A stretch of 64,000 nt of DNA, from positions 16,145,011-16,209,010 of the forward strand of contig NC_135125.1 of assembly GCF_050908995.1 (NCBI RefSeq). The letters are read 5' to 3'. Positions 62,302 to 64,000 of this stretch are shown here, in pieces. Position 1 is the first letter of the stretch, and each line of letters opens with the position of its first letter. The notes under the pieces were generated by a model. It made no database searches. It worked only from the letters and a program-made list of their open reading frames with translations, and had not been told where the DNA came from. Source of the stretch: Andrena cerasifolii. Taxonomy: Eukaryota; Arthropoda; Insecta; Hymenoptera; Andrenidae. The position numbers were made by a program, and so were the translations under genes.

Positions 62302-63726
62302 CTACGCTTTATTTCTTTGCGTTAGCTTCAGCTGCATGGACTCCGAGGGGACAGAAATCAAGTGCAAGATCAGATCTACTCGATCCCTGTTTACGCATTC
62401 TATCTTGAACGATTTCACCAGCTGAAAGGTTCGATGTATAAATTGTACAAGTCTTAACAATTGCATTCTCAATGTACTCGTCATTTTAATCACTTCTATA
62501 CCTCTGCCAAGGCCAGCGATATTTGTATTTCCGCCAGCTTCCGTCCGATGCAGCTCCTTGCTCCCAGAGCGAACGGCAGGCTGGCGTGCGGGTTCAATAC
62601 ACCTCGGTAAGTGCCTTTTTCCGTTCTGATCCATCTTTCCGGCAGGAACTCATTTGGCTGCGAGAAATTCGCACTGTCACGGCCGCTCGAATAAATCGAC
62701 AAAACGAGCAGCTGCTGCAAGGAAGAATATAGTAGCTTGTTAGTATCCATCGTATTTCATTTACACGCCGCTGATTAGCTTGATCAGCGAGGGAACATGT
62801 TCGTTTACCTCTTTTGGCACAAAGTAATTACCGATCACGCTATCTTCGGGTAAGTAACGAGAAATAAATGGAGCGATTGGATACAGCCTGAGCGACTCTT
62901 TGATCATGCCTTTCAGCAGAGGATTGCGGAATATCTCTTTCTGCGGCAGATCCTTCAGATGATCCAGCAGCATTTCTTGTCTTTCCGGGTGCTTCGACAT
63001 CAGTAACAGTATCCATTGCAAGGTGGTCGCCGTCTAATCATAAAAGCACAGTGGTGAATGTTTTAATCTAATGATTAATCGTTATTGTGTAATACTTGCA
63101 GTTGAACGCACTGTATCGCCGGCGGCTAGAATGAAATCAGTGACGATGGGGATCGCGTCGTCTTCTCGGATCCCCTCGTCCATCATCTTCCTCAACAAAC
63201 CGTCGCCGCCCAGCCGAATCATTTCTGGCACCAACATCCGAACGATTTCGAAAGCAGTGTCGGCACACCCCATGAATTTCGTCCAAACTGGTAATCGTAG
63301 GTTCATCGCTAATTTAGCCGGTATTATGGATAACTTGGCGGAGTACTCGAATATCTTGTGTAACGTCTTCGCCAGCGTGTCGAAGTTACGGGATAATTGT
63401 TGCTTGCAGGAATGCCAGGAGGAGCCCATTAAGGTTGCAATCATCGCTGTCGGGTAAAAAGCATTCTTTATCTCTAATTTCTTTTGATCGTGCTATTTTT
63501 GTTAGTTTCGTATTTCGAAGCGTGACTGCTTTTACCCTCGATGGACCACTGATAAAGCTGGATCTGCAAGTCCGGTATGATAGCGTTACTCTCGATTTGC
63601 TTCTGCCACTTCCGCCTGAGTCCCACGGCCGCCTCTTGGCACGGTCCAGCCATTAAATTCGTCAGGTCCGGCCCCAGCATCACTTTATTCAAACTTTTGC
63701 GAAAATGAATCCACTCTTCACCGTCC
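62302..63726 (-). CDS. sad: Mitochondrial-clan cytochrome P450, CYP315A1 (shadow)-like, 5' part not resolved
   Basis: Five 3' exons on the minus strand: 63726-63536, 63446-63112, 63033-62809, 62714-62502 and 62421-62302. Upstream exons lie near or beyond the window edge. Landmarks: GEEWIHFRKSLNKVMLGP (helix C), FILAAGDT joined to TATTLQW (helix I), KESLRLYPIAPFISRYLPED (ExxR region), FLPERW, and the haem loop LPFALGARSCIGRKLAE. APFISRYLPED is typical of CYP315A1, encoded by shadow, which hydroxylates C-2 of the ecdysteroid nucleus in mitochondria. Other mitochondrial P450s (CYP302, CYP314) fit less well by memory. Just upstream of 63727, a second frame reads as P450-like sequence, so the exon start or the reading frame there is uncertain. 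Confidence 0.8.
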
Positions 63727-64000
63727 CTGTTGGAAGAATCGGAGCATGTTGGAAACCTTGGTGCGCCTGTATCTCCACTGCGTAAAGCTAGTCAGAACGT
63801 AACTATACAGGGTGTTACAGGAAAGTGTACGAATCAGCTTTCTCAGAAACAACTAGGAGTAATGACAAAAGTCCTTTTCTTTATATTCTAGACCGCTGTA
63901 AATGGTGCGTATTGGTATGGACGCATTTAGACACCGGTATGTGAGAGTGTTTGAGTACTTAGTGTTGTATTGTGATCTGGAGGAATGCGAGTTACTGGAA

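Noticed and set aside
1..64000. tRNA, rRNA or CRISPR features
   Set aside because: No tRNA A/B-box pattern, rRNA stretch or spaced direct-repeat array was noticed on either strand; a tRNAscan/Rfam run would settle this.

Overview
Eukaryotic, insect-type DNA. Every recognisable gene is split by short introns with GT-AG ends and is most like an insect family. The gene set, intron sizes and abundant short foldback elements suggest a hymenopteran (ant, bee or wasp). That placement is inference, because no database search was possible. Gene models were built by joining open frames at splice sites; each complete model keeps its frame through to the stop. Protein lengths come from those models.

Layout. 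A membrane-anchored gamma-glutamyltransferase (+) occupies 2182-9173. A one-exon NUPR1 homologue (+) with a TATA box lies at 12636-12845. A large MDC1/mu2-type DNA-damage mediator (-) runs from 25084 down to 15145: its FHA domain is spread over small 5' exons, a huge TQ-rich exon follows, and BRCT domains sit at the end. A complete secreted carboxylesterase (+, 21782-24197) is nested in its second intron on the opposite strand. A phospholipase B-like (lama) gene (-) covers 31292-26850. From 31.3 to 46.2 kb there is no convincing complete gene. It is a transposon-rich stretch with piggyBac-like TTAA elements, hAT-like elements with 8-bp target duplications, and four copies of one foldback family. 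It also holds one isolated TATA-plus-first-exon candidate (-, about 38.8-39.0 kb).

Tyramine beta-hydroxylase (+, 46222-49448) is followed tail-to-tail by a BCR/ABR RhoGEF-RhoGAP gene (-, 57362-52077). About 1.5 kb of apparently divergent promoter DNA separates the latter from ARMC5 (+, 58859-61894). The window ends inside a mitochondrial-clan P450 resembling CYP315A1/shadow (-, 62302 to at least 63726).

The genes do not form an operon or one pathway. Functions include glutathione turnover (GGT), chromatin and DNA-damage signalling (NUPR1, MDC1), lysosomal lipid handling (lama), octopamine synthesis (Tbh), Rho GTPase control (BCR/ABR), ubiquitin-ligase adaptor function (ARMC5) and ecdysteroid synthesis (CYP315A1). 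The most unusual features are the nested esterase, the TQ-motif array in the MDC1 homologue, a THAP-domain relic inside an inverted-repeat element, nested MITEs, and a roughly 180-bp near-perfect hairpin upstream of the GGT gene.
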